From: Buttiauxella noackiae ATCC 51607
GTDB lineage: Bacteria > Pseudomonadota > Gammaproteobacteria > Enterobacterales > Enterobacteriaceae
Reading direction: 5' to 3'
Assembly: GCF_001654865.1 (NCBI RefSeq)
Contig: NZ_LXEO01000007.1
Location: 79,474 to 143,473, forward strand
Length of the DNA: 64,000 nt
The translations under genes were made by a program, and so were the position numbers. Below, one piece after another: positions 1 to 8,716 of this stretch. The notes beneath the pieces are model-generated. The model was not told the DNA's origin, searched no databases, and saw only the letters and a list, made by a program, of their open reading frames with translations. The stretch's first letter is position 1. Each line of letters starts with the position of its first letter.

Positions 1-1158
1 ATGGCGGGTGCGTTTGCTGCCTTCTTTACTGGTATCACCGAACCGTTGGAATTCTCCTTCATGTTCGTGGCTCCAGTTCTGTATCTGATTCACGCAGTGC
101 TGACCGGTATCTCTGTATTTATCGCAGCAAGCATGCATTGGATTGCTGGTTTCGGCTTCAGTGCGGGTCTGGTGGATATGGTGCTTTCTTCCCGTAACCC
201 ACTTGCAACACATTGGTACATGCTGATTCCACAGGGCATCGTGTTCTTCGCTATTTACTACGTCGTGTTCCGTTTCACTATCACCAAATTCAATCTGTTG
301 ACTCCGGGTCGTGAACTGGCAGTTGCAGGGGATGAGACTGATGGTCAGGACGTCAATGTTAGCGCTAGCGCTTCTCAAGATGTGTCTGAGCTGGCTCGTC
401 AGTACATCGCAGCGGTAGGTGGTTCTGCAAACCTGACTGGCATCGATGCATGTATCACTCGTCTGCGTCTGAACGTGAAAGACTCTTCATTGGTTAATGA
501 AGCGTTGGCGAAACGTCTGGGTGCGACCGGTGTTATCCGTCTGAACAAAACAAGTGTGCAAATCATTGTCGGCTTTGTCGCTGAGAAAATTGCTAACTCC
601 ATGAAAACTGTCGGTGAAGTTGCTGCAGCTCCTGTGAGTGCGGCGGCTGCGGCACCTGTGGCTGCTGCAAAACCACAAGCAGTTCCAAATGCTGTAACCA
701 TTGCAGCTCTGGTTTCACCAGTAACAGGTGACGTGGTTGCGCTGGATCAGGTTCCTGATGAAGCCTTCGCCAGCAAAGCAGTTGGTGATGGTGTTGCTGT
801 TAAGCCAACTGGAAAAACAGTTGTCGCGCCAGCTGCCGGTACTATCGTAAAAATCTTTAATACCAACCATGCGTTCTGTCTGGAAACCGAGAAAGGTGCT
901 GAGATCGTTGTCCATATGGGCATTGATACTGTTGCATTGAACGGCCAGGGCTTTACTCGTCTGGTAGAAGAGGGTGCTGAAGTGGTCGCAGGCCAGCCGA
1001 TTCTGGAAATGGATCTTGATTTCCTGAATGCGAACGCCCGCTCCATGATTAGTCCAGTAGTTTGTAGCAACATCGACGACTACAGCGGTCTGGTACTCCA
1101 GGCGCAAGGTTCTGTTGTTGCAGGGCAAACACCTCTGTACGAAATTAAAGGCAAATAA
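1..1158 (+). CDS. nagE: N-acetylglucosamine-specific PTS permease EIICBA, C-terminal part
   Basis: Takes up N-acetylglucosamine across the inner membrane and phosphorylates it. The window opens inside the gene: 385 residues remain of about 648 in E. coli, so the ATG at base 1 is only an internal Met. Visible parts are the end of the EIIC membrane domain (residues 1-100), the EIIB domain (about 128-205) with the phospho-acceptor Cys151 in CITRLR, an Ala/Pro-rich linker (about 205-228), and a Crr-like EIIA domain. In EIIA, His290 and His305 (HMGID) are spaced like the active-site pair of EIIA-Glc. The fused C-B-A order identifies NagE, as does glnS next door. The reading frame is intact to its stop, and a strong terminator follows. 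Confidence 0.96.
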   Translation: MAGAFAAFFTGITEPLEFSFMFVAPVLYLIHAVLTGISVFIAASMHWIAGFGFSAGLVDMVLSSRNPLATHWYMLIPQGIVFFAIYYVVFRFTITKFNLLTPGRELAVAGDETDGQDVNVSASASQDVSELARQYIAAVGGSANLTGIDACITRLRLNVKDSSLVNEALAKRLGATGVIRLNKTSVQIIVGFVAEKIANSMKTVGEVAAAPVSAAAAAPVAAAKPQAVPNAVTIAALVSPVTGDVVALDQVPDEAFASKAVGDGVAVKPTGKTVVAPAAGTIVKIFNTNHAFCLETEKGAEIVVHMGIDTVALNGQGFTRLVEEGAEVVAGQPILEMDLDFLNANARSMISPVVCSNIDDYSGLVLQAQGSVVAGQTPLYEIKGK

Positions 1159-1186
1159 TCGCTCCTGAGTCATAGATTGTGCCTTT

Positions 1187-1221
1187 AGCGGCTGGAGAGT
1201 TTTTTCTCCAGCCGCTTTTTT
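1187..1221 (+). terminator. Rho-independent terminator of nagE
   Basis: A perfect 12-bp stem (1187-1198 with 1205-1216) closes a six-base loop and is followed by a T-run. It lies 29 bases after the nagE stop and separates nagE from glnS. Confidence 0.92.
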
Positions 1222-1337
1222 ATACCCATCTGTCACTCCTCCCCGATATCCTTATTTATGCAACTAAAGGTTGTTTCCGACGCTTGCTTATAAGATCATG
1301 TGCGGATAACTAAAGTTTTTGCATAGAGGAACCCGCG

Positions 1338-3005
1338 ATGAGTGAGGCAGAAGTCCGCCCAACTAACTTTATTCGCCAGATTATTGATGAAGATTTGGCC
1401 AATGGTAAGCACGACAGTATTTGCACCCGTTTTCCACCAGAGCCAAATGGTTATCTGCATATCGGTCATGCAAAATCCATCTGCCTGAACTTTGGTATCG
1501 CGCAAGATTATCAAGGGCAATGCAACCTGCGTTTCGATGACACCAATCCAGCAAAAGAAGACATCGAATTCGTAGATTCCATTAAGCACGACGTTGAATG
1601 GCTTGGTTTTCATTGGTCAGGCAACGTGCGTTACTCTTCCGACTATTTTGATCAGTTGTTTAACTATGCCGTTGAACTTATCAATAAAGGTCTGGCGTAT
1701 GTTGATGAACTGACTCCAGAGCAGATCCGTGAATATCGCGGCTCACTGACCTCGCCTGGGAAAAACAGCCCATATCGCGACCGTACGGTTGAAGAGAACC
1801 TTGCGCTGTTCGAGAAGATGCGTAATGGCGAGTTCGCTGAAGGGACTGCGTGCCTGCGTGCGAAAATTGACATGGCATCACCGTTCATCGTAATGCGTGA
1901 TCCGGTTATTTATCGTATTAAATTTGCCGAGCACCACCAGACCGGTAACAAGTGGTGCATCTACCCGATGTACGACTTCACTCACTGCATTTCCGATGCG
2001 TTAGAAGGCATTACGCACTCCCTGTGTACGCTGGAATTCCAGGACAACCGTCGTCTGTACGATTGGGTGTTGGATAACATCACTATTCCTGCGCATCCGC
2101 GTCAGTACGAGTTTTCTCGCCTGAATCTTGAATACTCCATCATGTCTAAGCGCAAGCTGAACCTGCTGGTGACAGAGAAGGTTGTAGAAGGTTGGGATGA
2201 CCCACGTATGCCGACTATTTCTGGTCTGCGTCGCCGTGGTTATACGGCCGCTTCAATTCGTGAGTTCTGTAAGCGCATTGGTGTGACTAAGCAAGACAAC
2301 ACCGTTGAAATGGCTTCGCTGGAATCCTGTATTCGTGATGACCTGAACGAGAACGCGCCGCGTGCGATGGCAGTACTCGATCCGGTGAAAGTGATCATCG
2401 AAAACTTCCCGCAGGGCGAAGTTGAAATGGTGACTATGCCTAATCATCCGAATAAGCCTGAAATGGGCAGCCGCCAGGTACCGTTTAGCCGTGAGATCTA
2501 CATCGATCGTGCTGACTTCCGTGAAGAAGCCAACAAACAGTACAAGCGTCTGGTGCTGGGCAAAGAAGTGCGCCTGCGCAATGCATATGTGATTAAAGCC
2601 GATCGCGTTGAGAAAGATGAAGCAGGTAATATCACCGTGCTGCATTGCTCCTACGATCCGGACACATTAAGCAAAGACCCGGCTGATGGCCGCAAAGTGA
2701 AAGGCGTTATCCACTGGGTAAGCGCAGAGCACGCACTGCCGGTTGAAATTCGCCTTTACGACCGTCTGTTCAGCGTTGCCAACCCAGGGGCTGCAGAAGA
2801 CTTCCTGGCGACGATTAACCCAGAATCTCTGGTGATCAAGCAAGGTTTCGTTGAGCCAAGCCTGCAAAATGCCGAAAAAGGCAAAGCGTACCAGTTCGAG
2901 CGCGAAGGTTATTTCTGCCTGGATAGCCGTTATGCAACTGCTGACAAACTGGTATTTAACCGCACCGTTGGCTTGCGTGATACCTGGGCGAAAATGGGCG
3001 AGTAG
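1338..3005 (+). CDS. glnS: Glutaminyl-tRNA synthetase
   Basis: Charges tRNA-Gln with glutamine in the cytoplasm. The 555-residue product has the class I signatures HIGH (residues 41-44, in the context [12 protein letters not shown]) and MSKRK (270-274). The RNA-binding beta-barrel region occupies the C-terminal third. Length matches the E. coli enzyme (554). The start is supported by an AGAGGA ribosome site nine bases upstream. The gene stands alone between the nagE terminator and its own terminator, in the same place as in E. coli. Confidence 0.98.
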   Translation: MSEAEVRPTNFIRQIIDEDLANGKHDSICTRFPPEPNGYLHIGHAKSICLNFGIAQDYQGQCNLRFDDTNPAKEDIEFVDSIKHDVEWLGFHWSGNVRYSSDYFDQLFNYAVELINKGLAYVDELTPEQIREYRGSLTSPGKNSPYRDRTVEENLALFEKMRNGEFAEGTACLRAKIDMASPFIVMRDPVIYRIKFAEHHQTGNKWCIYPMYDFTHCISDALEGITHSLCTLEFQDNRRLYDWVLDNITIPAHPRQYEFSRLNLEYSIMSKRKLNLLVTEKVVEGWDDPRMPTISGLRRRGYTAASIREFCKRIGVTKQDNTVEMASLESCIRDDLNENAPRAMAVLDPVKVIIENFPQGEVEMVTMPNHPNKPEMGSRQVPFSREIYIDRADFREEANKQYKRLVLGKEVRLRNAYVIKADRVEKDEAGNITVLHCSYDPDTLSKDPADGRKVKGVIHWVSAEHALPVEIRLYDRLFSVANPGAAEDFLATINPESLVIKQGFVEPSLQNAEKGKAYQFEREGYFCLDSRYATADKLVFNRTVGLRDTWAKMGE

Positions 3006-3031
3006 TTCCTTTTCCCTAAGTCAATATCTGA

Positions 3032-3061
3032 CAAAAACGCCGCAAATTGCGGCGTTTTTTT
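3032..3061 (+). terminator. Rho-independent terminator of glnS
   Basis: An 8-bp GC-rich stem (3037-3044 with 3048-3055) has an AAT loop, an A-tract before it and a T-tract after it. It starts 27 bases beyond the glnS stop. Confidence 0.9.
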
Positions 3062-3097
3062 TCGCTTTATAATCATTTGCTTAAAAATATCTTCACA

Positions 3098-3112
3098 TTC
3101 GCGTTGCGAATT
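3098..3112. promoter_or_regulatory. NagC-like palindrome, upstream copy, in the chiP control region
   Basis: The palindrome ATTCGCG-T-TGCGAAT resembles operators of the N-acetylglucosamine repressor NagC, which is known to repress chiPQ in E. coli and Salmonella. It lies about 365 bases before chiP. A second similar palindrome lies about 230 bases downstream, as expected for NagC looping. Assignment rests on pattern only. Confidence 0.5.
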
Positions 3113-3183
3113 AATGTTATTTACACTTCTTACTGTCTACTTTTTATGGTCAACCTCGGAACATTAAAAACTCTTCTTTTTAT

Positions 3184-3203
3184 AATGTGAGCGCTCTCAT
3201 ATA
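3184..3203. promoter_or_regulatory. CRP-like site upstream of chiP
   Basis: TGTGA (3186-3190), six bases, then TCATA (3197-3201). This matches the CRP consensus TGTGA-N6-TCACA at 9 of 10 core positions. Catabolite control would suit a chitosugar porin. The site sits between the two NagC-like palindromes in the 472-base gap between glnS and chiP. The rest of that gap is AT-rich leader. Confidence 0.5.
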
Positions 3204-3326
3204 GAGCTTTGTATTTTATAAATCTTAATTATCAAGATAAAATCCTAGTGTCGTTGTTTGTTACAAATACTCATAAATTATGTGCTCTCTGTCATAATAT
3301 CGGAATGAACTCTTACAAAGTCATTG

Positions 3327-3347
3327 ATAATTCGCGTCGCGAAAAAT
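3327..3347. promoter_or_regulatory. NagC-like palindrome, downstream copy, in the chiP control region
   Basis: ATTCGCG-TC-GCGAAA, centred near 3337, about 140 bases before the chiP start. The core nearly repeats the palindrome at 3098-3112. Two spaced NagC operators with a CRP-like site between them recall known NagC targets such as nagE-nagB. Confidence 0.55.
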
Positions 3348-3458
3348 AGTCTTAAGGGCAGCAGTAATGCGGGCAAATATTCATAACCGCTTTAGCCGTT
3401 AGGCATTTTTACTTTTTTTCGCCATAAGGCGTCTTTTAACGTCCGGCGATTATTGATA

Positions 3459-3472
3459 CGTCAAAGAGGAAT
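3459..3472 (+). promoter_or_regulatory. ChiX sRNA pairing site over the chiP ribosome-binding site
   Basis: CGTCAAAGAGGAAT is complementary to the seed of the small RNA ChiX as I recall it (ATTCCTCTTTGACG). The site contains the AGAGGA Shine-Dalgarno of chiP, with the ATG at 3478. In Salmonella and E. coli, ChiX silences chiP by this pairing until chitobiose-related transcripts titrate the RNA. The chiX gene is not in the window, so its sequence here is unknown. Confidence 0.75.
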
Positions 3473-3477
3473 AATAT

Positions 3478-4875
3478 ATGCGTACGTTTAGTGGCAAACG
3501 TAGTGCACTGGCGCTTGCAATTGCAGGTGTCACGGCTCTTTCAGGACTTGTAGTCATCCCTCAGGCAAGTGCCGCAGGTTTTATTGATGACTCGACTCTG
3601 ACCGGTGGTGTTTATTACTGGCAACGTGAGCGTGACCGTAAAGATGTTACGACTGATAAATATGAAACTAACCTTGCGCACTCTACCTGGAACGCCAACC
3701 TTGACTTCCAGTCTGGTTTCGCCGCTGACATGTTCGGTCTCGATATCGCGGCCTTTACTGCTATCGAAATGGCAGAAAATGGCGACAGCGGTCACCCGAA
3801 CGAAATCGCATTTTCCTCTGTAAACAAAGCTTACGACGAAGATTATTCAGGCGATAAAAGCGGCATTAGCCTCTATAAAGCAGCCGCTAAATTTAAATAC
3901 GGTCCAGTTTGGGCGCGTGGCGGTTACATTCAGCCAACCGGGCAAACCTTGCTCGCACCGCACTGGAGCTTCATGCCTGGTACTTATCAGGGCGCTGAAG
4001 CCGGTGCAAACTTTGACTACGGCGATTCTGGTGCGTTGAGCTTCTCCTACATGTGGACCAACGAGTACAAAGCTCCATGGCACCTGGAAATGGACAAGTT
4101 CTATCAGAACGACAAAAACACCAAAGTTGAATATTTACACTCTCTTGGCGCGAAATATGACTTCAAAAATGATTTCATTCTCGAAGCGGCATTTGGGCAG
4201 GCTGAAGGCTACGTTGATCAGTACTTCACCAAAGCAAGCTACAAATTTGATATCGCCGGCAGCCCGTTAACAACCAGCTACCAGTTCTACGGCACGCGTG
4301 ACAAAGTTTCTGATGGCAGCGTTAACGATCTGTACGACGGCACAGCATGGTTACAAGCTCTGACTCTCGGATACCGAGTGGGCCAGGTTGATTTGCGTCT
4401 TGAAGGAACTATTGTTAAAGCCGATGGCCAACAAGGTTACTTCCTGCAGCGTATGACCCCAACTTATGCATCTTCAAACGGTCGTCTTGATGTGTGGTGG
4501 GATAACCGCTCTGACTTCAACGCCAACGGTGAAAAAGCAGTATTTGCTGGCGCGATGTATGACCTGAGCAACTGGAATCTGGCAGGTTGGGCAGTGGGTG
4601 CTTCTTATGTGTACGCATGGGATGCAAAACCAAGCTCTAAACCAACCACTGACGGTTACTACGATGCTGATAATCGCCTGAAAGAATCTGCCTACAGCCT
4701 TGATGCGTTGTATACCGTTCAGGATGGCCGTGCGAAAGGTACTCTGTTCAAACTGCACTTCACTCAGTATGACAACCATTCAGACATCCCAAGCTGGGGC
4801 GGTGGTTACGGCAACATCTTCCAGGATGAGCGCGACGTGAAATTCATCGTCATCGCACCGTTCACCATCTTCTGA
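3478..4875 (+). CDS. chiP: Chitoporin ChiP (YbfM), OprD-family outer-membrane channel
   Basis: Lets chitooligosaccharides cross the outer membrane. The 465-residue precursor has a signal peptide (basic start, hydrophobic stretch to about residue 30, cleavage near QASA-A). It then has alternating beta-strand patterns rich in Tyr and Trp, and ends in the C-terminal Phe typical of outer-membrane barrels. Length is close to E. coli ChiP (468). It is followed by the lipoprotein gene chiQ after 47 bases, as in E. coli. The leader carries the ChiX site and NagC/CRP-like sites, so induction by chitin-derived sugars is likely. Confidence 0.93.
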   Translation: MRTFSGKRSALALAIAGVTALSGLVVIPQASAAGFIDDSTLTGGVYYWQRERDRKDVTTDKYETNLAHSTWNANLDFQSGFAADMFGLDIAAFTAIEMAENGDSGHPNEIAFSSVNKAYDEDYSGDKSGISLYKAAAKFKYGPVWARGGYIQPTGQTLLAPHWSFMPGTYQGAEAGANFDYGDSGALSFSYMWTNEYKAPWHLEMDKFYQNDKNTKVEYLHSLGAKYDFKNDFILEAAFGQAEGYVDQYFTKASYKFDIAGSPLTTSYQFYGTRDKVSDGSVNDLYDGTAWLQALTLGYRVGQVDLRLEGTIVKADGQQGYFLQRMTPTYASSNGRLDVWWDNRSDFNANGEKAVFAGAMYDLSNWNLAGWAVGASYVYAWDAKPSSKPTTDGYYDADNRLKESAYSLDALYTVQDGRAKGTLFKLHFTQYDNHSDIPSWGGGYGNIFQDERDVKFIVIAPFTIF

Positions 4876-4922
4876 TTCGAATCCGGGCGTGAAAACGCCC
4901 GGTTTTCTTAAGGATATCAAGC

Positions 4923-5255
4923 ATGAAAAAAATCATTCTGACTGTGGTGATGGCGTTAGGTTTGAGTGCATGTGCACAGCAACAACCTAAAACTGCTCCG
5001 GAAGATTCAAAGCTGAAACAAGCATATAGTGCCTGCATTAACACTGCAGAAGGTAACCCTGATAAAATCCAGGCCTGCCAAAGCGTGCTGAATGTACTGG
5101 GTCAGGAAAAAGAGCATCAAGAGTTTGCGAAGAAAGAAACCGTTCGCACACTGGATTACCAGAACTGCATTCAGGCAACACAAACGGGTAATGACCAGGC
5201 GGTTAAAGCTAAATGCGATAAAATCTGGCAGGAAATCCGCGCAAACAACAAATAG
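4923..5255 (+). CDS. chiQ: Lipoprotein ChiQ (YbfN), partner of chitoporin
   Basis: A 110-residue lipoprotein: a short signal peptide ends in the lipobox LSAC, with Cys17 as the lipidated residue. The mature part is hydrophilic, with paired Cys residues. Its biochemical role is not established. It is co-transcribed with chiP and regulated with it through ChiX in known relatives. The start has an AAGGA ribosome site. A strong terminator follows. Confidence 0.9.
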   Translation: MKKIILTVVMALGLSACAQQQPKTAPEDSKLKQAYSACINTAEGNPDKIQACQSVLNVLGQEKEHQEFAKKETVRTLDYQNCIQATQTGNDQAVKAKCDKIWQEIRANNK

Positions 5256-5273
5256 TTACCTTATTTGGGCAAT

Positions 5274-5307
5274 AAAAAAACCGGTGAATTGTCTCACCGG
5301 TTTTTTT
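5274..5307. terminator. Bidirectional terminator between chiQ and fur
   Basis: Stem CCGGTGA (5281-5287) with TCACCGG (5294-5300). Seven A's precede it and seven T's follow, so it can stop transcripts from both convergent genes. Confidence 0.9.
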
Positions 5308-5346
5308 ATAGGTGACATCCGGGCCAGGGATGTCAGGCTATGCAGA

Positions 5347-5799
5347 TTACTTTTCGCTGATTTCGTGCGCGTTTTCGTCGGTACGGCAATCACCTTCAGC
5401 GCAATGACCGTACAGGTACAGGCTGTGGTTAGTCAGACGAATACCATGACGTGATGCGATTTCGCGCTGGCGGGCTTCGATTGAATCATCACTGAATTCA
5501 ATAACTTTGCCGCAGTCCAGGCAAATCAGGTGGTCATGGTGATGCTGTTGCGTCAGTTCGAATACGGATTTGCCGCCTTCGAAGTTATGACGAGTCACAA
5601 TGCCTGCATCATCAAACTGGTTTAATACACGATAAACTGTGGCGAGACCAATCTCTTCGCCCATATCAATCAGACGTTTATATAAGTCTTCCGCACTGAC
5701 GTGATGGTTCACCGGCCCTTGCAACACTTCAAGGATTTTTAATCGCGGAAGCGTGACTTTCAGGCCGGCCTTCTTTAATGCGGTATTATTGTCAGTCAT
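5347..5799 (-). CDS. fur: Ferric uptake regulator Fur
   Basis: Fe(II)-responsive repressor of iron acquisition genes and a dimeric cytoplasmic DNA-binding protein. With the start at MTDNNTALKK it has 150 residues (148 in E. coli, 150 in some relatives). The winged-helix domain is N-terminal, with the recognition region around GLATVYRVLNQF. The metal-binding HHHDH segment and the CLDC motif follow, and a second Cys pair (CAEGDC) lies near the C-terminus. The upstream reading frame stays open for another 34 codons. I chose this start because it begins the conserved Fur sequence and a CAGGA site lies at a suitable distance. Confidence 0.97.
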   Translation of the reverse strand: MTDNNTALKKAGLKVTLPRLKILEVLQGPVNHHVSAEDLYKRLIDMGEEIGLATVYRVLNQFDDAGIVTRHNFEGGKSVFELTQQHHHDHLICLDCGKVIEFSDDSIEARQREIASRHGIRLTNHSLYLYGHCAEGDCRTDENAHEISEK

Positions 5800-5868
5800 G
5801 CGGAAATTGTCCTGTTGCTTAACGATTCGCTCGGACTCAGGGTGAGCGTTAAGATGAATGCGTCTCAT
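5800..5868 (-). other. In-frame upstream reading frame fused to fur (uof-like)
   Basis: From an ATG at 5868, 23 codons (beginning MRRIHLNAHPES) run without a stop straight into the fur ATG, in the same frame. E. coli has a short translated frame, uof, just before fur; its translation is coupled to fur and targeted by RyhB. The position matches, but here the frame continues into fur instead of ending. Whether it is translated, giving a longer Fur, or merely open is not shown. Its own ribosome site is weak. Confidence 0.4.
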
Positions 5869-6048
5869 TATAGAACTGCCACTTCTAAATGGGAACCGCA
5901 AGTATTATGCATAATCAAGCTAAGAAATGGCGGTTGAGTCGCGATTTGATGGCCTTGTTAGCTATTTTGTCAGGAGTTCATTGTACAGGGACAAACTGAA
6001 AAGTTAAAAATTTGTAGCAATTATTTTAATCGGAAATAACTATCAATG

Positions 6049-6073
6049 CGGCGCAACCTAATAGTTGTGCCGC
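6049..6073 (-). terminator. Probable terminator hairpin after fldA
   Basis: A 10-bp stem with one G-U pair (6049-6058 with 6064-6073) lies just after the fldA stop. The following minus-strand sequence is only moderately T-rich, so termination before fur may be partial. The 180 bases up to fur also hold the fur promoter region. Confidence 0.55.
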
Positions 6074-6081
6074 ATCTGGAA

Positions 6082-6612
6082 TCAGGCGTTGATGATATCA
6101 GCCAGGTTTAGTTCTTCAGAAACTTGTTTAACCCACTTCTGAACACGTTCAGCAGTCAGTTCTGGTTGACGGTCTTCGTCAATTGCCAGCCCAACAAAGT
6201 GGTCATCGTCTGCAAGACCTTTAGACGCTTCGAAATGGTAACCCGCCGTTGGCCAGTGACCGACGATAGCTGCACCACGCGGCTCAATGATGTCACGGAT
6301 AGTACCTAATGCGTCACAGAAGTATTCTGCATAGTCTTCCTGGTCGCCACAGCCGAACAGGGCAACCAGTTTGCCATTGAAATCAACTTCTTCCAGAGTT
6401 GGGAAGAAATCATCCCAGTCGCACTGCGCTTCGCCGTAGTACCACGTTGGAATGCCGAGAAGCAGAATGTCGAAGCCTTCCAGGTCTTCTTTGCTGCTCT
6501 TAGCAATGTCATGCACCTCAGCAACATCCTTACCGAGCTGTTTTTGAATCATTTTCGCGATATTTTCGGTGTTACCGGTGTCGCTGCCGAAAAAAATGCC
6601 TACGATTGCCAT
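6082..6612 (-). CDS. fldA: Flavodoxin I
   Basis: FMN-binding electron carrier, essential in E. coli. It donates electrons to radical-SAM enzymes, methionine synthase and anaerobic ribonucleotide reductase activation. The 176-residue product begins [15 protein letters not shown], with the phosphate-binding loop GSDTGNT at residues 9-15. It matches E. coli FldA in length. A longer frame exists upstream (21 more residues), but the conserved start is at 6612 with an AGAGGT ribosome site. It lies upstream of fur in the same direction, the E. coli arrangement. Confidence 0.97.
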   Translation of the reverse strand: MAIVGIFFGSDTGNTENIAKMIQKQLGKDVAEVHDIAKSSKEDLEGFDILLLGIPTWYYGEAQCDWDDFFPTLEEVDFNGKLVALFGCGDQEDYAEYFCDALGTIRDIIEPRGAAIVGHWPTAGYHFEASKGLADDDHFVGLAIDEDRQPELTAERVQKWVKQVSEELNLADIINA

Positions 6613-6761
6613 GAGTAAAATAACCTCTTGATACTTAATGGTATGGTGGCTGCTATTTAGCCACAGATAGGGCAATCATAGCAGAACACATCACAGTGCG
6701 GAAACTGCTATGACCCTGTAGTGCACAGTCTGCAAAATCTAACAGGGAAGCAGCATTAAAA

Positions 6762-7043
6762 CTAACTGAGATGTTGCTTCAGTTGTTCGAGCAGCATCTC
6801 TTCAATCAATTCACTACGACTGATATTGCGCGCTTCAGCCAACTGATTGAGAGCATCTACCGCATCGTTATTGAGCTTTAGCTCCACTCGCTTCAGGCCG
6901 CGTACTTTATCGCGCTTGAGTTGGTTGCGTTTATTGATACGCAATTGCTCATCACGCGTTAGCGGATTGGTTTTTGGTCGCCCCGGGCGACGCTCGTCCG
7001 CGAACAGATCTAATGTAGTACGGTCCGTTTGTTCTTTTGCCAT
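6762..7043 (-). CDS. ybfE: YbfE, small LexA-regulated ribbon-helix-helix-like protein
   Basis: A 93-residue basic protein beginning MAKEQTDRTTLDLF, with the conserved stretch RRPGRPKTNPL and a C-terminal helix pair resembling ribbon-helix-helix or CopG-like folds (SRSELIEEML). It is a known SOS gene in E. coli (97 residues); its function is unknown. The frame is open 27 codons further upstream, but conservation begins at MAKEQ. The C-terminus is shorter than in E. coli and ends LKQHLS. It is probably transcribed behind ybfF as well as from its own promoter. Confidence 0.9.
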   Translation of the reverse strand: MAKEQTDRTTLDLFADERRPGRPKTNPLTRDEQLRINKRNQLKRDKVRGLKRVELKLNNDAVDALNQLAEARNISRSELIEEMLLEQLKQHLS

Positions 7044-7053
7044 GATTAGACTA

Positions 7054-7069
7054 CTGACAGGGAATTCAG
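7054..7069. promoter_or_regulatory. Candidate LexA box upstream of ybfE
   Basis: CTG-N10-CAG with a TA flank, 10 bases before the ybfE start. It keeps the core triplets of the LexA consensus but has an atypical interior (no CTGT...ACAG). A second sequence, at about 7170-7190, resembles the E. coli ybfE box as I recall it but has lost the right-hand CAG. The spacing pattern is seen; the function is inferred. Confidence 0.35.
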
Positions 7070-7178
7070 GTGGCACGGAGCGGGGTGCTCTGGCGCATTT
7101 TAGCGCGCAATCATACATCAGCATGGCTTGCGCGCCAACGCGTTAGCCACATCTTGCGGCCAGTCGGTTTGTTTTTAA

Positions 7179-7955
7179 TCAGTTTGTCGTTGTTGTGTCG
7201 ATAAAACGATGGATTGCGCGCAAAACAGCATCAGGTTTTTCTGCGTGAACCCAGTGTCCGGCACCGGCAACCACATGAGCACGTGCCTGAGGAAACTGGG
7301 AAAGCAGTTGGCTACGATGTGATTCATCAACATAAGGAGATGCGCCGCCGCGAATAAATAGCGCCGGTTCGTTCCATGCGGGAATGTTTTCCCAGCCGAC
7401 AATATGCTCATATTGCTCCCACAGCACCGGCACGTTGAATTTCCATTCGCCATCGGCAAAGGATTTCAACAAGAACTGAATGACACCTTCTTCATCAAGA
7501 TGCTCGCGCATCACGGTCGCGGCCTGCTGGCGAGTTTTAACATCAGCTGCGCTAACCGCATTAATCGCTGCGAAAATCTCGTCATGGCGACGAACCTGAT
7601 AATCCACTGGCGCGATATCAATCAGCACTAATTTATCAATACGTTCAGGAGCAATGGCAGTCAGTGCCATTGCCACCTTTCCACCCATTGAATGGCCAAT
7701 AATAATCGCTTTCTCAAAGCCAAATTCATCGAGCGTTTCGACCACATCCTGCGCCATTGCGGGGTAGTTCATCTCAGCGCTTCGTGGTGATAAACCGTGG
7801 TTGCGAAGATCGATTTGCAGCAACGTATGATCCTGCCCAAGGTCACGGGCCAGCACGCCCAGGTTATCAAGGCTACCAAAAAGACCGTGAATAAGGACGA
7901 TGGGGGAATTACTAGTCGATTGTTGTGCAGTTTGCAGGCGAGCATTCAATTTCAT
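7179..7955 (-). CDS. ybfF: YbfF, alpha/beta-hydrolase acyl-CoA esterase
   Basis: Cytoplasmic esterase active on acyl-CoA and short-chain esters in E. coli. The 258-residue product has the oxyanion motif HGLFG, the nucleophile elbow GHSMGG (Ser89), and a C-terminal catalytic His in GAGHWVH. E. coli YbfF has 254 residues. It starts divergently from seqA, and ybfE follows in the same direction after 135 bases. Confidence 0.94.
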   Translation of the reverse strand: MKLNARLQTAQQSTSNSPIVLIHGLFGSLDNLGVLARDLGQDHTLLQIDLRNHGLSPRSAEMNYPAMAQDVVETLDEFGFEKAIIIGHSMGGKVAMALTAIAPERIDKLVLIDIAPVDYQVRRHDEIFAAINAVSAADVKTRQQAATVMREHLDEEGVIQFLLKSFADGEWKFNVPVLWEQYEHIVGWENIPAWNEPALFIRGGASPYVDESHRSQLLSQFPQARAHVVAGAGHWVHAEKPDAVLRAIHRFIDTTTTN

Positions 7956-8139
7956 GGCAAAGTTCTTTTTTTTTACTTCGTGTGGTTAGGGTATCATAAC
8001 GGCATTCAGCCTTAGTGCCGCAAATTTCCAGTTTAGTCTGACTTTGTGGTGTGACAAAAGCCTGGCGCTACCCGAGGTTGGGATTTGTCCTTATAATCCC
8101 AATTACTTGCATTCAGAAAAGATATCGCACTGGATTAAG

Positions 8140-8691
8140 ATGAAAACAATTGAAGTTGATGACGAGCTCTATCGCTATATTGCCAGCCACACGCAGCACA
8201 TTGGTGAAAGCGCGTCCGATATTTTACGGCGCATGTTGAAATTTACCGCCGGCCAAACTCCAGCTACAACAGCAACTACCGGTCAGACGGCGGCAACTGC
8301 TGCTACACCTGCTCCGGAAGCCAGACCCGTAAATAAAGCACGCGATCGCGTTCGTGCGGTTCGTGAATTACTGCTGTCTGATGAATATGCGGAGCAAAAG
8401 AAAGCGGTTAACCGTTTTATGATGGTGCTTTCAACTCTTTATACACTTGATGCTCAAGCTTTTGGTGAAGCGACTGAATCGCTGCATGGTCGTACACGTG
8501 TCTATTTTGCAGGTAATGAACAGACGTTGCTGCAAAATGGAAACCAGACCAAGCCTAAGCATGTTCCAGGAACGCCATACTGGGTTATAACTAACACCAA
8601 TACTGGTCGTAAATGCAGCATGATCGAACACATCATGCAATCAATGCAGTTCCCGGCGGAATTGATTGAAAAGGTTTGCGGCACAATTTAA
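8140..8691 (+). CDS. seqA: Replication initiation regulator SeqA
   Basis: Binds hemimethylated GATC sites, sequesters oriC and trails replication forks. The 183-residue protein (181 in E. coli) has the N-terminal oligomerisation segment ([19 protein letters not shown]), a variable Ala/Thr/Pro linker (about 47-66), and the C-terminal DNA-binding domain with [20 protein letters not shown]. The frame is open 32 codons upstream, but the conserved N-terminus sets the start at 8140. pgm follows 25 bases later in an operon, as in E. coli. Confidence 0.97.
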   Translation: MKTIEVDDELYRYIASHTQHIGESASDILRRMLKFTAGQTPATTATTGQTAATAATPAPEARPVNKARDRVRAVRELLLSDEYAEQKKAVNRFMMVLSTLYTLDAQAFGEATESLHGRTRVYFAGNEQTLLQNGNQTKPKHVPGTPYWVITNTNTGRKCSMIEHIMQSMQFPAELIEKVCGTI

Positions 8692-8716
8692 CACCTCGCG
8701 TCAGAAGGAAAGGCCA

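Noticed and set aside
715..1236. 173-codon minus-strand frame covering the nagE terminator
   Set aside because: It is antisense to nagE. Its first codons fall in the terminator hairpin and no promoter or family match is apparent.
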